Origin: Methanobacteriota archaeon
GTDB taxonomy: Archaea > Hydrothermarchaeota > Hydrothermarchaeia > Hydrothermarchaeales > SZUA-236
Length of the DNA stretch: 14,192 nt
Assembly: GCA_003230355.1 (NCBI GenBank)
Contig: QIDD01000018.1
Location: 1 to 14,192, forward strand
Direction: 5' to 3'
The notes under the pieces were generated by a model. It was not told the origin of the DNA. It searched no databases and saw only the letters and a list, made by a program, of their open reading frames with translations. Positions 6,596-13,783 of the stretch are shown piece after piece (the first letter of the stretch is position 1; each line of letters starts with the position of its first letter). The position numbers and the translations under genes were made by a program.

Positions 6596-7234
6596 TTAAA
6601 GCGCCTCCGTAAATTTCCTTGGATGGGCCATGACCTTGAAGTCCTTGGCAGGCTTTATTGTTTTATTCTTGTCGAGCTGGCCCAGCTCTTTCAGCCGCTT
6701 GTAGATGAGTATCCATGCGCAGTCGTTGGTCCTGTCAACCTCGCATTTGCCGGCGTAGACTCCGCCGCAGGGGCCGTTTAACAGGCTTTTCGGACACCGC
6801 GTTATCGGGCATATCCCGCCTGTCAAGTGAAGAACGCAGTCGCCGCATGCAAGGCATCGTTCAGCAAGCTCAGAGTCAAATCGCATCCCGGCAAACTTTG
6901 TGTCAAGAGCAGGGTAGACCGGTATTTCAGCGAGTCCTGCTACGCTCTGAACACCAACGCCGCAGGCCATGATAAGGATCACATCAGATTCGCCAAGTGT
7001 CTCACTGCCCTTAATTCCTGTGAAATCGGTAAGTGTGCAGTGCCTGCCCTGTGTAGATGCAAAAACCACATCAACACCAGCACCGGAAAGCCTGCTCGAA
7101 AGAGACTCTACCTGCTCCTTTCCACCAGTATTATAAAGGCTTGCGCACCCCCCGACGCAGCCTAATATACCAACCTTCTTCCCCTGAACCATCTCAAGTA
7201 TATTGTCAAAAGGCTTTTCAGATGTAACAATCAT
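6596..7234 (-). CDS. metV: MetV, iron-sulfur partner of MetF
   Basis: The 212-residue protein matches the methylene-tetrahydrofolate reductase C-terminal family (MetV), the cysteine-rich partner of MetF in acetogens. The N-terminal half has GCVGGCASL (25-33) and C66, C91 in a Rossmann-like fold; the C-terminal half has CLACGDC (127-133), C142PITRC147PK, NGPCGG (153-158), C164 and C172. These cysteines hold an Fe-S cluster and probably zinc. In acetogens MetV is needed to pass electrons to MetF. It is first in the metV-metF-cofC operon, with GGTGAT (7238-7243) as Shine-Dalgarno and a TATA box about 35 bases upstream. NGPCGG and GxCEV are strongly diagnostic. Confidence 0.9.
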   Translation of the reverse strand: MIVTSEKPFDNILEMVQGKKVGILGCVGGCASLYNTGGKEQVESLSSRLSGAGVDVVFASTQGRHCTLTDFTGIKGSETLGESDVILIMACGVGVQSVAGLAEIPVYPALDTKFAGMRFDSELAERCLACGDCVLHLTGGICPITRCPKSLLNGPCGGVYAGKCEVDRTNDCAWILIYKRLKELGQLDKNKTIKPAKDFKVMAHPRKFTEAL

Positions 7235-7265
7235 ATAATCACCAGAGGAGACTAGGAGACCTGAA

Positions 7266-7274
7266 TATATAAAA
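7266..7274 (-). promoter_or_regulatory. TATA box of the metV-metF-cofC operon
   Basis: On the reverse strand ttttatata lies 32-40 bases ahead of the metV ATG, predicting a short leader of about 10 bases that includes the Shine-Dalgarno GGTGAT. Confidence 0.5.
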
Positions 7275-7307
7275 TTAATGAAGTTGGCCCCAACGTAGGC
7301 AGGACAG

Positions 7308-7324
7308 AATATTTTTAAAATATT
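7308..7324. repeat. AT-rich inverted repeat between the divergent promoters
   Basis: AATATTTTTAAAATATT is a near-perfect palindrome (eight-base arms around one T). It lies about 35 bases upstream of the metV TATA box, where a regulator or an architectural protein could bind. Confidence 0.35.
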
Positions 7325-7372
7325 TTCCGTTCTGATGAAACAAGAAATTATTAGTGTATTTGAGGGGGGGGT

Positions 7373-7389
7373 CTAATCTAGAGGATTAG
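7373..7389. repeat. Inverted repeat CTAATC-N5-GATTAG after a G8 run
   Basis: Six-base perfect arms flank TAGAG, immediately after a run of eight G's (7364-7371). Its meaning is unknown. It lies in the 246-base gap between metV and the second PRC-barrel gene. Confidence 0.35.
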
Positions 7390-7399
7390 TTATCTTACA

Positions 7400-7419
7400 T
7401 TATCGTCAGATGATGATAA
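7400..7419. promoter_or_regulatory. Dyad upstream of the second PRC-barrel promoter
   Basis: TTATCGTCA-GA-TGATGATAA has arms matching at eight of nine positions. It sits about 20 bases upstream of the TATA box at 7439-7448, an operator-like place. Confidence 0.4.
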
Positions 7420-7438
7420 AGTACGGCCCCAAACAAAA

Positions 7439-7448
7439 GCTATAAATA
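7439..7448 (+). promoter_or_regulatory. TATA box of the second PRC-barrel gene
   Basis: gctataaata predicts a start near 7466, just ahead of the Shine-Dalgarno ggtggg (7469-7474). Confidence 0.5.
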
Positions 7449-7480
7449 TCCATAGCCCTATATTTTTGGTGGGAAAAGAT

Positions 7481-7783
7481 ATGATAACCAAGCTCAGCAA
7501 GGTCTTTGGAAAAGAAGTTTACACAACCTCCGGCGCCAAAGTAGGGCGCATCGTGGATGTTGCAATCGATGTAAACACGCGCAGCGTCTCAGACATTTTC
7601 ATCTCAAACCTGGATTCAGCATTTCAAAAGAAACAGGGAATCGAAGACAAAAAAGGGATTATATTTTCTTACAGCGGGATACGAAATATCCAGGATATCG
7701 TGCTTGTGTCTGATATGAAGTCCGTGTTCACAGAAACACGTGAAGAGGCTGCGGCTGCTGAAGAACCTGTGCAAACCGCTTAA
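7481..7783 (+). CDS. PRC-barrel domain protein
   Basis: The protein is about 100 residues long: MITKLSKVFGKEVYTTSGAKVGRIVDVAID..., then ISNLDSAF and a closing IIFSYSGIRNIQDIVLVSD. The GKEVYTTSGAKVGRIVDV opening and the RNIQDIVLV close define a PRC-barrel, the same family as the protein at 4298-4555, but here with a longer acidic, alanine-rich tail (EEAAAAEEPVQTA). The frame opens earlier at a TTG (7466), but ATG 7481 is preferred because ggtggg lies seven bases ahead and the TATA box places transcription start near 7466. The role is unknown; archaeal members have been suggested to act in RNA processing or in septum and cell-shape functions. It stands alone, 75 bases before atpC. Confidence 0.78.
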   Translation: MITKLSKVFGKEVYTTSGAKVGRIVDVAIDVNTRSVSDIFISNLDSAFQKKQGIEDKKGIIFSYSGIRNIQDIVLVSDMKSVFTETREEAAAAEEPVQTA

Positions 7784-7793
7784 CCTAACGGGT

Positions 7794-7809
7794 GACGTCT
7801 CTTTTTAGA
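7794..7809 (+). terminator. Weak hairpin with internal T-tract
   Basis: GTCT and AGAC flank CTTTTT shortly after the PRC-barrel stop. This may end the PRC-barrel message before the TATA-like stretch of atpC (about 7811-7823). Confidence 0.25.
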
Positions 7810-7810
7810 C

Positions 7811-7823
7811 CGATATTTTTATT
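7811..7823 (+). promoter_or_regulatory. Possible TATA box of atpC
   Basis: cgatatttttatt lies about 40 bases before the atpC ATG. It predicts a leader of about 15 bases that includes the weak Shine-Dalgarno gtgag (7848-7852). Confidence 0.35.
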
Positions 7824-7858
7824 AACCCTGCCCGATTTCTTTTCGATGTGAGACCATT

Positions 7859-8914
7859 ATGTCTGTTTCAACCTATGCCTATGTGAACGCGCGAATCGGC
7901 GGTATGAAGTCATTCCTATTTAAAGAAGAGGATTTCCGCGGTCTGATTGAGAGCCGCAATCTTGAAGAGCTTGTGTCACTGCTTAAAAACACCAGTTACA
8001 GCGCTGCAATCACAGACGCAAATGTCCTAGCACTTGAGCTCCAGCTTAAACGCAGTCTTTACACTGATTATCTGAAGCTTGTGAACTGTGTGGATGGGCG
8101 GCCCAAGGATTTTATCCACAGCATGGCGAAAAAATACGAGGTTGAAACGCTTAAAAGCCTTGTGAAAATGAAGTTTCTCGGAATCACTCTCACCGAGTAC
8201 CTTATACCCTTCGGAACAATGGATGAAGCGCTTATTGAAAAGATAATGCGTGTAGAGGGTGTAACTGACCTTATCGAAGCCTTGAGCGGGACAGAATACT
8301 ATGAGCCTTTGAACCAAGTTCATCAGCTGGTGGGCGAGGAAAAAGGAGAAGAGGAGGCTGTTTCTGAAAACGGTTATGGAGCGGACCTGCCATATATAAA
8401 CGCCCTTGACGCCTACTATTATCAGGGTGTGAAGGAGACGATGGCGAGGCTTTCTAAAAAGGATAAATCCATGGTTAAGCGCTTTGTAGGATTTAACATT
8501 GATCTATCTAATCTGCTCATGGCCCTCAGACTCCGGGGAACCGCCGCAGAATCGGAGGAGTTCTTTATCGAGGGCGGTGAGAGCTTTACACTTAAGCAGT
8601 TCATGCTTGTAGGGAATATTGAGGATATGTCCAGACTCCCGGATATCATGCCTAAGCGCTTTATCGAGATAACAGCTGAGGCGATTTCTAAATATAATGA
8701 AAAACCCTCTCTGCTCTGGTTTGAGCTTGTAACAAAAAAGCAGCTTCTAAAGGAGAGTAAAAAGCTTTTCCTGGGCTCACGGTTTCATATTGGAACGCTT
8801 ATCGCCTATCTTAATCTCAAGGAAAACGAGATATCCAATCTGATAAAGATAATCAAGACAAAGGATGAGTCGTTCCCGACTAAGGAAATCGAGGAACTGC
8901 TTGTATTGATCTAA
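7859..8914 (+). CDS. atpC: A-type ATP synthase subunit C (central-stalk connector)
   Basis: Subunit C (the V-ATPase subunit d, AC39 family) is the funnel that joins the central stalk (D, F) to the ring of K subunits. The 351-residue protein starts MSVSTYAYVNARIGGMKSFLF, the usual YaYvnaRvraMks opening. It is largely helical, with three repeated units recognisable by segments such as LESRNLEELVSLLKNTSY, LRLRG (about 222-226) and a C-terminal FHIGTLIAYLNLKENEISNLIKIIK, which is the strongest family motif. The length is normal. In most archaea this gene lies within an operon between E and F; here it has its own promoter region and no ATP synthase gene follows it on this strand. It converges on atpI-atpK. 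Confidence 0.92.
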   Translation: MSVSTYAYVNARIGGMKSFLFKEEDFRGLIESRNLEELVSLLKNTSYSAAITDANVLALELQLKRSLYTDYLKLVNCVDGRPKDFIHSMAKKYEVETLKSLVKMKFLGITLTEYLIPFGTMDEALIEKIMRVEGVTDLIEALSGTEYYEPLNQVHQLVGEEKGEEEAVSENGYGADLPYINALDAYYYQGVKETMARLSKKDKSMVKRFVGFNIDLSNLLMALRLRGTAAESEEFFIEGGESFTLKQFMLVGNIEDMSRLPDIMPKRFIEITAEAISKYNEKPSLLWFELVTKKQLLKESKKLFLGSRFHIGTLIAYLNLKENEISNLIKIIKTKDESFPTKEIEELLVLI

Positions 8915-8999
8915 CTCTGCAAAACTGCTTAAAACAAGGGGAGAGGGAGTTAAACGTTCTCTTCGTTCTTAGATTAAGATTACTGTAGAGCATGGAAAA

Positions 9000-9034
9000 A
9001 AAGAAGACTGTGGCAGCATCTTTCTGTCTTTTTT
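9000..9034 (+). terminator. Hairpin and T-tract after atpC
   Basis: AAAGAAGAC (9000-9008) can pair with GTCTTTTTT (9026-9034), nine pairs including one G-U, closing in a T-run. It lies about 85 bases after the atpC stop. Confidence 0.4.
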
Positions 9035-9082
9035 AGAGGGCTCAGATTCAGGGTGCATTTCAATCTATCTACCGCTGTCAAG

Positions 9083-9136
9083 TAAAAAAAATAGGGGAAA
9101 AATGAGAGACTCGCGCTGAGAAGAATACTCCCAGCG
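9083..9136 (-). terminator. Hairpin and T-tracts after atpK
   Basis: Read on the reverse strand, CGCTGGGAG (9136-9128) pairs with CTCAGCG (9120-9114), followed by two T-rich tracts (9102-9098 and 9091-9083). It starts 30 bases after the atpK stop. The rest of the 251-base gap between atpC and atpK (8915-9165) shows nothing else. Confidence 0.5.
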
Positions 9137-9165
9137 ACGATGTTTTGTTTTCAGGAAGTCTCGAC

Positions 9166-9480
9166 TTATATCTTGCTTATAAGCATGAAGGCAATAACAA
9201 GCCCATATAGAGCGAGACCTTCAGCAAGGGCGACGATGATTACACCCCAAGTAGCGATCTCAGGCTTTTCTGCCATCGCTGCCATCGCGGCGCTCCCTGC
9301 GTTAGCAATCCCATAGGCCGACGCAATCGCGGCAACACCAATAGCAAAGGCTGCGGCCACTGCTATCTTCCACCCGTCTGGATTAAATGCTCCACCTTCT
9401 GCATTCTCTGCGGCTGATACAGTCCCTACTGCAAAAACCAGTATCATCAATATTGCTAGTACCTTCAATTTTCTATCCAT
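9166..9480 (-). CDS. atpK: A-type ATP synthase proteolipid subunit K (c-ring)
   Basis: The 104-residue protein has a leader-like hydrophobic N-terminus (about 7-24, ending VSA-AENAEGG), then the two helices of a single proteolipid hairpin: about 38-62 (KIAVAAAFAIGVAAIASAYG) and about 78-101, joined by the conserved polar loop AEKPE (70-74). The ion-binding carboxylate is E87 in VALAEGLALYGLVIAF. The residue after E87 is glycine and no glutamine is seen in the first helix, so the Na+ ligands known from Na+-type rings look absent; a proton ring is the inference. The start has a very strong Shine-Dalgarno, gaggtgaaagg-ATG. It lies 66 bases after atpI, in the usual I-K order. The leader, absent in some methanogen homologues, may be cleaved. 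Confidence 0.92.
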   Translation of the reverse strand: MDRKLKVLAILMILVFAVGTVSAAENAEGGAFNPDGWKIAVAAAFAIGVAAIASAYGIANAGSAAMAAMAEKPEIATWGVIIVALAEGLALYGLVIAFMLISKI

Positions 9481-9546
9481 CCTTTCACCTCTAATTAAAA
9501 ATTATTAACTCCGCATAACTTTGCTGTGAGATAGTAGTAATCCTTT

Positions 9547-11538
9547 TTAAATCTTTTTATCCACGGTCGTATATTTCCTGATAAAGCCCAAAGGTTTGAA
9601 GGGGCGACCCGTTCCTTTGTAGAACTTTGAGAATATCTCATAGTAGTGCAGCCTCATAGTCTGAATGAATGCCACAAAAAGCTCCATTACAATGATTACA
9701 ATGTTCATTATGATAAATATCCCTGCCTTTCCGACGAATCCCATTGTTGTGGGCGGCATCATCTCAATTATTAAGACCATGATGAGGCTGAGAGCGCCGT
9801 GGATGACTGCAAGAATTGCGACTCTCATGAATGAAATCGAGTTTACCAAAAGCTTTACCAGCCCTTCAAAAATGGCCTCAACAAAGGCAACCATGATGGG
9901 CTGTTTCTCTACCTTCCAGCCGCCGAGAAACATGATTATAAGGGGAAGTATAACCAAGGGTAGGAAGATAAGGTCTGTTGCAATTGCTCCGAGGTCGGTT
10001 CCGTGCTTTGATATCATGTATGCGCCGCCAAAGAGCATCCAGATGCCTGAGATACCGTATTTGGATACGAAGGCTTCAGCATATTTGTGGTGTGCCGCCT
10101 CGTTTGCCACGTTTGCAAGCATAGCGATTGCGAGGATGACTACGCCCAGTTTGAGTGACGCGCCGAGAAGGAGGTTCATGTTTGTGGATGCTGTGTGCAC
10201 CGGGCTCAGCCAGAGAGGCTCAAATAAACCTTCAATTGAAAAAAAGGCACCGTACAAGAATCCTACGAGTGATGCTGCAATTCCACATAACATGATCGTT
10301 TTTCCAGCGTTTTTAACTGCCTTATCAACGGTTAGTCTGAATCCAATAAAAAATCCGATAAGCGCAATAACAATGCCCTGGCCCACATCGCCGAACATGA
10401 ATCCGAAGAGAATGGGAAATGTAATGCTTACCAGGCTTGTGGGATCGTACTCATCATAGGCCGGAGTGCCATACGCCCCTGTAATGACTTCAAGGGGCGC
10501 TGCGTACTTTGGGTTTTGAACAAGCGTTGGAGGAAACTCCTCTTTTGACGCGTCCTCAGTTTCAATTGCGGCAAGCCCTTCAGACTCCTCGCGGATGATG
10601 TTTGAAATGTTGTAGACCTCATCCGATGGCACCCAGCCGTGAATAACATAGGTCTCAACGGTCCGGCCAAAGAGCGTCATAATCTCGTCAAGGGTTTTTT
10701 CAAACTCAAGCAGCTCACTAAAGACGTTGAGGTTTTTCTCCTCAGACAGCGCCAGGTTTTTGAGACTGCGAAACACATCTTTTTCCTCAAGATCAAGGTT
10801 AGCTATGCGCTCCTTAAACTCCAGAAGCGCGTCGCTGAGCTCGAAGTCCTTGAATTCCTCAGGCAGATCAAGTGGTTTGAATGTGTGCAGGTTCAGAATA
10901 AAAGCAATCTCTTCGCCCTGTTTTTTCATGGCAACGATGAAAACGATCGATCTCTCGTCTGAAAGCTGGTGTGAGAAGAAGGCAAAGTCTGTTGTCACCT
11001 TGGATATGTCCTGTTGAACGATTTTTACCTCATCTGTTGAAAGGCTTCCGATGGCCATGTAAATGTGGACATATTTTCGTTCGTACTCCTCCCGCACGCT
11101 TGAATAATCGATGTTGAGTTTTTTAAGGACCTTCAGCGTCTGGAGCTGGGTTTCAAGTTTCTCCCGCTCATCCTTTATCTCGTGAAGCCGGGTGTAGAGG
11201 GATCTTGCGTTTTCTTCAAGGGCATTGAGCTTGATTGATATCTCTTTTAGGGTTTCTTCAGAGGACTTCTCATCGACATGTACTTTTTCGATTGGCGCTC
11301 CGTCGGTTTCTGCCTTGATTCCGAGTTCTGCAAATATGGCGCGAACTTCCTCTGCACGGGACAATAGCGACATTGCCTCAACTGTTGCTGTTGACTGCTT
11401 TCCCTTGTCCTCAATCCCCTCGATCTCCACGTTTTCAAGCTGGAAGTTCCCGCCGTCAAAAAGCCTTCTTAGAACCTGCTCTTTTTTGTCCTTGTGAAGG
11501 AGAATCTTGAGTTTCTTCATCCGCACCGGCTTTTTCAC
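9547..11538 (-). CDS. atpI: A-type ATP synthase subunit I (membrane stator, a-subunit)
   Basis: Subunit I holds the ion half-channels facing the K ring and anchors the peripheral stalks. The protein has a cytoplasmic half of about 370 residues with coiled-coil stretches (for example EERSLYTRLHEIKDEREKLETQ-like heptads around 110-145 and again near 245-290), then about 7-8 membrane segments from FPILFGFMFGDVGQG onward. The essential arginine is in the end motif QTMRLHYYEIFSKFYKGTG. The frame is open to a GTG at 11544, but GAGGTG (11549-11544) would overlap it; the GTG at 11538, five bases after that Shine-Dalgarno, is preferred, and the ATG at 11520 is possible. The length of about 663 is normal. 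It is first in an atpI-atpK message and divergent from the STT3-like gene. Confidence 0.92.
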   Translation of the reverse strand: MKKPVRMKKLKILLHKDKKEQVLRRLFDGGNFQLENVEIEGIEDKGKQSTATVEAMSLLSRAEEVRAIFAELGIKAETDGAPIEKVHVDEKSSEETLKEISIKLNALEENARSLYTRLHEIKDEREKLETQLQTLKVLKKLNIDYSSVREEYERKYVHIYMAIGSLSTDEVKIVQQDISKVTTDFAFFSHQLSDERSIVFIVAMKKQGEEIAFILNLHTFKPLDLPEEFKDFELSDALLEFKERIANLDLEEKDVFRSLKNLALSEEKNLNVFSELLEFEKTLDEIMTLFGRTVETYVIHGWVPSDEVYNISNIIREESEGLAAIETEDASKEEFPPTLVQNPKYAAPLEVITGAYGTPAYDEYDPTSLVSITFPILFGFMFGDVGQGIVIALIGFFIGFRLTVDKAVKNAGKTIMLCGIAASLVGFLYGAFFSIEGLFEPLWLSPVHTASTNMNLLLGASLKLGVVILAIAMLANVANEAAHHKYAEAFVSKYGISGIWMLFGGAYMISKHGTDLGAIATDLIFLPLVILPLIIMFLGGWKVEKQPIMVAFVEAIFEGLVKLLVNSISFMRVAILAVIHGALSLIMVLIIEMMPPTTMGFVGKAGIFIIMNIVIIVMELFVAFIQTMRLHYYEIFSKFYKGTGRPFKPLGFIRKYTTVDKKI

Positions 11539-11569
11539 AACCACACCTCAACTTAACAAGTAAATCTGA

Positions 11570-11578
11570 TTTATATTT
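11570..11578 (-). promoter_or_regulatory. TATA box of atpI-atpK
   Basis: On the reverse strand aaatataaa lies about 35 bases before the GTG start, giving a short leader that just includes the GAGGTG Shine-Dalgarno. Confidence 0.5.
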
Positions 11579-11594
11579 CATATTTAATAAAAAC

Positions 11595-11605
11595 TATATA
11601 TAAAA
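11595..11605 (+). promoter_or_regulatory. TATA box of the STT3-like gene
   Basis: tatatataaaa lies about 25 bases before the ATG at 11626, and no Shine-Dalgarno follows, so the message is probably leaderless. It lies back to back with the atpI promoter within 90 bases. Confidence 0.55.
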
Positions 11606-11625
11606 AGCTATCTCTTTGGATTTTG

Positions 11626-13227
11626 ATGAAAAACTCCCACAAAGCATTTCTAGTAGGGATATATGTTCTGGGACTAATAATCCGCCTCTACCCCCGGCTT
11701 GAAATTGACCCGCATCTTCTCACTTTTCAGGGCGACATCTGGTACAGGCTTGCAATGTCGCAGTATATTGTGGACAACCTGGCCCTTCCAAACCCTGATC
11801 TCAGGTATCTGGTTTATGGCAGGGTGCCTATGTGGTATCCCCCTCTGGGGCCGGTGTTTCTCGCAGCACTCAGCAGGTTTTCCGGTCTCGACCTGCCCAC
11901 GGTAAGCTCTCGGATAACCCCTTTTATCGAAGCCCTCTCACCGCTTTCAATATTCTTTCTTGCAAAACACTTATACGATGATTTCGCAGGCTATGTTTCA
12001 GCACTGGTACTTGCACTGACCCCGACCTTCGTATTCTGGACCGGCATAACTGATCCCCAGTCTTTCACCCTCTTTTTCATCCCCCTCTACATCCTGCTCT
12101 GGCTGCGGCATTCTAAGGCGCCGGATCGGAAAAACATAGCCCTACTTGGAGTGCTTTTAGCTCTGAACTTTCTTGTTCATCTCTCCTATTTTGTAGCGGT
12201 TCTGGTGCTTTTTTCTGTTACTTTCGCGCTTGTAATTGGAAAAGACGCTGGCAAGTGGCTTTTTCGCGATCTTGCTTTCGCTGTAGTGCTGTCTCAGGTG
12301 CTTACAATCTATTGGTGGCTGCCAGATAACCTATACTTTTGGTGGATAAAATCGCTCGTAACATCGAGCGGACTTTACTCGGCCACCTGGCAGATCGGTG
12401 ACTACGGGATCGTGGCAGCAGCGCTCGGCGCAGCTGGCTTCATCTATCTCGCTGTTCGCCGGGAAAAGTGGACGCTTCTGCTCTTTCTCTGGGCCCTGCC
12501 AATATTCATTGAAAGCCAGAATGAAGCGATCCTCTTTGCGATACACCGGGTTGATCTCACTTGGACAACTCTTGCCAAGCCGCTTGAGGGGTTTCGCTTT
12601 TTCCCCTATCTCGCGCAGCCCGCGTCGATTGCGGTTGGAGCCTTTTTCTCATGGGCGGGAGGAAAGGGTGATTTCAAAAATGTGCCTAGAAAAAGAGTTC
12701 AGGCGTTTCTGGTCCTTTTGGTTGCAGCACCAATGCTCTGGGGGCTGGTCTCACACTATCAGGTAGATGCGAAATTCCAGACATCAGGGCTGACCACTGC
12801 CGAGTACAGGGCTGCGGAGTGGTACCGCGCAAATTCACGCGGCAGCTCCCTAATAGCCGCTGACTATTATAGGGCGCAGATGCTCTCAGGAGTGAGTGGT
12901 GGAAAAGCCCTTGACGGAGGGATGTTTCCACTTCGAAACGTAGATATCCCCTATATCAGCGTCCCGGCAGTGGTGCAGGACGATCTCTATATACTATATA
13001 ACACATCGGATCCAAAAACTGCGCATGATATTACAGAAAAATACGGTCTCACCCACATTTTCTACTCGAAAAATATGGAACGCTACGGCAACCTTCTCTC
13101 AAACTACCGGCCGGCATCCCAATACGGCGTTCCCATTGACCTTGATAAGTTTTCAGAGCCAGAGTACTTCAAGCTCGCCTATGAAGATAAATCGAGCGGT
13201 GTGAAGATTTTTGAAGTGGTCGAGTAA
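11626..13227 (+). CDS. STT3-like GT-C membrane glycosyltransferase
   Basis: The protein is 533 residues long from the ATG at 11626 (a TTG one codon earlier is less likely). It has an N-terminal anchor, about ten or more membrane segments up to about residue 375, and a C-terminal extracytoplasmic domain of about 150 residues. Shared with STT3/AglB are the acidic first loop (QGDIWYRLAMS, D37), the WYPPLGP turn (70-76) and GITDPQSF (D143) in the next loop. The WWDYG signature of oligosaccharyltransferases is missing: its place near EWYRANSRGSSLIAADYYR holds AADYYR (411-416). It is therefore an STT3-related GT-C enzyme or a divergent AglB-like protein; substrate and acceptor cannot be told. It acts in the cytoplasmic membrane, probably with polyprenyl-linked sugar donors, perhaps in S-layer or archaellum glycosylation. 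It is monocistronic. Confidence 0.75.
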   Translation: MKNSHKAFLVGIYVLGLIIRLYPRLEIDPHLLTFQGDIWYRLAMSQYIVDNLALPNPDLRYLVYGRVPMWYPPLGPVFLAALSRFSGLDLPTVSSRITPFIEALSPLSIFFLAKHLYDDFAGYVSALVLALTPTFVFWTGITDPQSFTLFFIPLYILLWLRHSKAPDRKNIALLGVLLALNFLVHLSYFVAVLVLFSVTFALVIGKDAGKWLFRDLAFAVVLSQVLTIYWWLPDNLYFWWIKSLVTSSGLYSATWQIGDYGIVAAALGAAGFIYLAVRREKWTLLLFLWALPIFIESQNEAILFAIHRVDLTWTTLAKPLEGFRFFPYLAQPASIAVGAFFSWAGGKGDFKNVPRKRVQAFLVLLVAAPMLWGLVSHYQVDAKFQTSGLTTAEYRAAEWYRANSRGSSLIAADYYRAQMLSGVSGGKALDGGMFPLRNVDIPYISVPAVVQDDLYILYNTSDPKTAHDITEKYGLTHIFYSKNMERYGNLLSNYRPASQYGVPIDLDKFSEPEYFKLAYEDKSSGVKIFEVVE

Positions 13228-13340
13228 CATGTGTTAACGTGTTTGAAAGACAGATTAATTCAGGGTATTAAAGAGAGAGCGGTTTATGATTATGCCTGCG
13301 AGTTTGAGCAGTTGGTCAGGGGGGCGGAGGAATTTTGTTG
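13228..13340. other. Short gap between convergent genes, no feature seen
   Basis: These 113 bases separate the STT3-like gene from the small membrane protein gene. A palindromic GTTAAC with partly matching flanks follows the STT3-like stop; no convincing terminator was seen on either strand. Confidence 0.3.
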
Positions 13341-13559
13341 TTATTGCAAAAGTAGCAGCTCTTCCCATGTGACCAGGCCGCCTTCAACGGCTAGATAGGC
13401 GAGAATGATTACACATATCAGGACAATTGAGAGTGCGAAGAGCGCGCCCATTGTGAAGCCAAATCCCTGTCTGAAGCTGCGTGCGGCCCGGCTTTCACCC
13501 ACCTCAAAATCATCGTGAAAGGTGTTTCCAACATCATCGAAAGAATCGTCTTCTGCCAC
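13341..13559 (-). CDS. Small acidic single-span membrane protein
   Basis: I do not recognise a family. The 72-residue protein has a strongly acidic N-terminus (AEDDSFDDVGNTFHDDFE), a short basic stretch (R24, R27, R30) and one hydrophobic helix (about 36-58), then a short tail ending EELLLLQ. The arginines before the helix suggest the acidic end faces the cytoplasm. The start is a GTG with GTGGTG seven bases ahead, and a TATA box (13592-13600) sits at the right distance, so it looks like a real gene despite its size. It stands alone between two membrane protein genes. It might be an accessory subunit of a membrane complex, but nothing in the sequence names a partner. Confidence 0.6.
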   Translation of the reverse strand: MAEDDSFDDVGNTFHDDFEVGESRAARSFRQGFGFTMGALFALSIVLICVIILAYLAVEGGLVTWEELLLLQ

Positions 13560-13591
13560 CTAAAAACACCACTAATATGTGATTTGGACAG

Positions 13592-13600
13592 GATATAAAC
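13592..13600 (-). promoter_or_regulatory. TATA box of the small membrane protein gene
   Basis: gtttatatc on the reverse strand, 33-41 bases before the GTG start, leaves a short leader containing the GTGGTG Shine-Dalgarno. The rest of 13601-13741 shows no convincing feature. Confidence 0.45.
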
Positions 13601-13741
13601 CCTTCGATTGGATTTTACTGGAATCGACGCCGCAAAACTTTTCCAGCCTAAACTGCCGGATCTGATAAAATGGAGTTCATCTAAAACTCACAGCTCAAAC
13701 AGAAGAGTGCAGAGGAATTGTAAAAATCAAGCACCAAAATC

Positions 13742-13750
13742 CTTAAATAA
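13742..13750 (+). promoter_or_regulatory. TATA box of the HPxxH membrane protein gene
   Basis: cttaaataa lies 34-42 bases before the ATG at 13784 and leaves room for a leader with gagggtgg (13774-13781). Confidence 0.45.
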
Positions 13751-13783
13751 CCGTTTTAACCTCAATTGGTTGCGAGGGTGGTT

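Noticed and set aside
7308..7419. A CRISPR leader or repeat array
   Set aside because: The dyads differ from one another in sequence and spacing and do not recur as direct repeats; no cas gene is present.
9665..10459. 264-codon forward ORF opposite atpI
   Set aside because: It mirrors the membrane half of subunit I; hydrophobic codons read backwards often stay open. No promoter or Shine-Dalgarno.
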